From Deltaproteobacteria bacterium (lineage in GTDB: Bacteria > SAR324 > NAC60-12): DNA of 6,887 nt. The translations under genes were made by a program, and so were the position numbers. The stretch lies in contig PBZZ01000026.1 in NCBI GenBank assembly GCA_002730365.1, positions 3,536 to 10,422 of the forward strand, read 5' to 3'. The notes under the pieces were generated by a model, which was given only the letters and a program-made list of their open reading frames with translations, did no database searches and was not told the DNA's origin. This document shows, piece by piece, positions 5,908-6,887 of this stretch (position 1 is the first letter of the stretch; every line of letters begins with the position of its first letter).

Positions 5908-6887
5908 CTAAAATCTTGCGCTCAATCCCATATTGAAAAGATATTGATTGAAAGCTCCAGCATTCACCTTCCAGTTCTGAAATGCCCCGAGTGCATGAAT
6001 TCTCAGACGTTCATCTGTTGTGGGGTAGACCTCTATTCCCGCACTGATTTCATTTCGGTAATCCAGAAACGCGCTCTCCAATCCTGATTCAGAGACCATA
6101 TCATAAGTCCACTTTGCAAATGGAATTGGGCTTTTAACGGGTTTGGTTTTTGGATCAACGCGATATTCAAGGGCAACCGTACTTGCTTCTCTTTCAATCA
6201 ATTTGTTAGCTGGTGAAAGCCCATAATAACTACCGTGAATCAAATCTAGATCCAAATAAGCTTCATTAAAATTCAGCCTAGTCCCTGCGGAGATCAACTG
6301 CTCTGGTACTAAGCATTTCAGATCACTACAAGAATCAACTGGCTTTTCACTTTTCCTAGGAAAAAAACCTATCTGAAATGTTGGTTCAAGTAGACCAGAA
6401 CCTAGCACACCATACCATGCTGCGTTGTATCCAAGATTTTGATCGCTTTTGCCATTGCCTTTAGGCTGGTTAACCAGCTGAAGCACTCCATATTGTGGAA
6501 CTTCATTTCCTCGAAATCTAAATTCCTGAATCAACCCAAGGCCTACTTCGTACAGGCCCTGAATTCTCTCACCCTGGATTGAATACCGGTACATGTTCAA
6601 ACTATTACTCATTCCCTCTCGACCACCTTGCAAAACGAATTGCTTACCAATTTTTAAATCGAGATCGGTACCAAGCCGATACTCTACAAAAAAGTACTCC
6701 AAACTGCTTTGAGTTCCGTCGGCGTAACCGGATTCATCTAAATTTGCATCAAGGCGTACTCTGAGACGGTAGCTAAAAGATTCACCCAATCCACCCCTCA
6801 CATTGAAGTTGCCTCGATCTAGCCGAAAACCCAATCGAGTTTGTTCTTTTCCGTCCTCAAATTTAGGAGTTTCCCTGTCATAACTTG
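5908..6887 (-). CDS. Outer-membrane porin, OprO/OprP-like beta-barrel (5'-partial)
   Basis: This is probably a passive diffusion channel in the outer membrane. The frame runs open to the right edge, so the signal peptide and first strands are missing; a TTG at 6834 is an internal leucine within TRLGFRLDRG. The visible ~326 residues begin with a porin signature: GFRLDRGNFNVRGGLGESFSY, then alternating strands RLRVRLDANL, SLEYFFVEYRLG and LDLKIGKQFV. The pattern of strand, short turn, 'EYR', and 'LKIGKQ' resembles the OprP/OprO phosphate-selective porin superfamily. Further alternating aromatic strands follow, and the protein ends in NMGLSARF, where the terminal Phe is the usual BAM recognition residue. 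A loop holds a Cys-x4-Cys pair (codons 6328-6330 and 6313-6315), possibly disulfide-bonded. Substrate specificity, including phosphate, cannot be assigned. It converges on the channel gene with only four bases between stop codons. Confidence 0.8.
   Translation of the reverse strand, partial: SYDRETPKFEDGKEQTRLGFRLDRGNFNVRGGLGESFSYRLRVRLDANLDESGYADGTQSSLEYFFVEYRLGTDLDLKIGKQFVLQGGREGMSNSLNMYRYSIQGERIQGLYEVGLGLIQEFRFRGNEVPQYGVLQLVNQPKGNGKSDQNLGYNAAWYGVLGSGLLEPTFQIGFFPRKSEKPVDSCSDLKCLVPEQLISAGTRLNFNEAYLDLDLIHGSYYGLSPANKLIEREASTVALEYRVDPKTKPVKSPIPFAKWTYDMVSESGLESAFLDYRNEISAGIEVYPTTDERLRIHALGAFQNWKVNAGAFNQYLFNMGLSARF

Noticed and set aside
6832..6834. TTG as the start of the porin
   Set aside because: The frame continues open to the right edge with plausible barrel sequence, and no signal peptide follows the TTG; the gene is cut by the window.
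1..6887. tRNA, rRNA, CRISPR array, insertion sequence, phage or defence genes
   Set aside because: No cloverleaf-like sequence, repeat-spacer pattern, transposase motif or terminal inverted repeats were seen on either strand.

Overview
The window looks like ordinary chromosome from a Gram-negative bacterium. Housekeeping amino-acid and one-carbon genes sit beside an ion-channel gene and an outer-membrane beta-barrel gene. The barrel ends in a C-terminal phenylalanine, as expected for a double-membrane envelope. Base composition is moderately AT-rich by eye and fairly even across the genes. I cannot fix the taxon; a marine delta- or SAR324-like proteobacterium is compatible with the gene styles, but that is a guess.

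Layout: (1) 2-883 (+) is the 3' end of metH (cobalamin-dependent methionine synthase), covering only its activation domain. (2) 912-1832 (+) is metF (methylenetetrahydrofolate reductase), 28 bases downstream and probably co-transcribed. (3) 1803-2564 (-) is an uncharacterised protein with an arrestin/Spo0M-like look; its 3' end overlaps that of metF by 30 bases. (4) 2565-2762 is a divergent intergenic region with short palindromes and repeats, and a good ribosome binding site for leuB. (5) 2763-3836 (+) is leuB (3-isopropylmalate dehydrogenase). (6) 3939-5903 (+) is a bacterial CASTOR/POLLUX/DMI1-type channel with two membrane helices, a pore loop and two tandem RCK halves. (7) 5908-6887 (-) is an OprO/OprP-like porin, convergent with the channel and cut by the right edge.

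Function: MetF makes 5-methyl-tetrahydrofolate, which MetH uses to methylate homocysteine, so the left pair is one pathway step in order. LeuB belongs to leucine synthesis, without leuA, leuC or leuD in view. The channel and porin are envelope proteins in the inner and outer membrane respectively; nothing shows that they cooperate. No RNA genes, CRISPR arrays, insertion sequences, integrases or toxin/defence modules were seen. I found no convincing undescribed system. The items most worth a second look are the channel's pore sequence, the arrestin-like protein, the metF 3' overlap and the operator-like repeats upstream of leuB.
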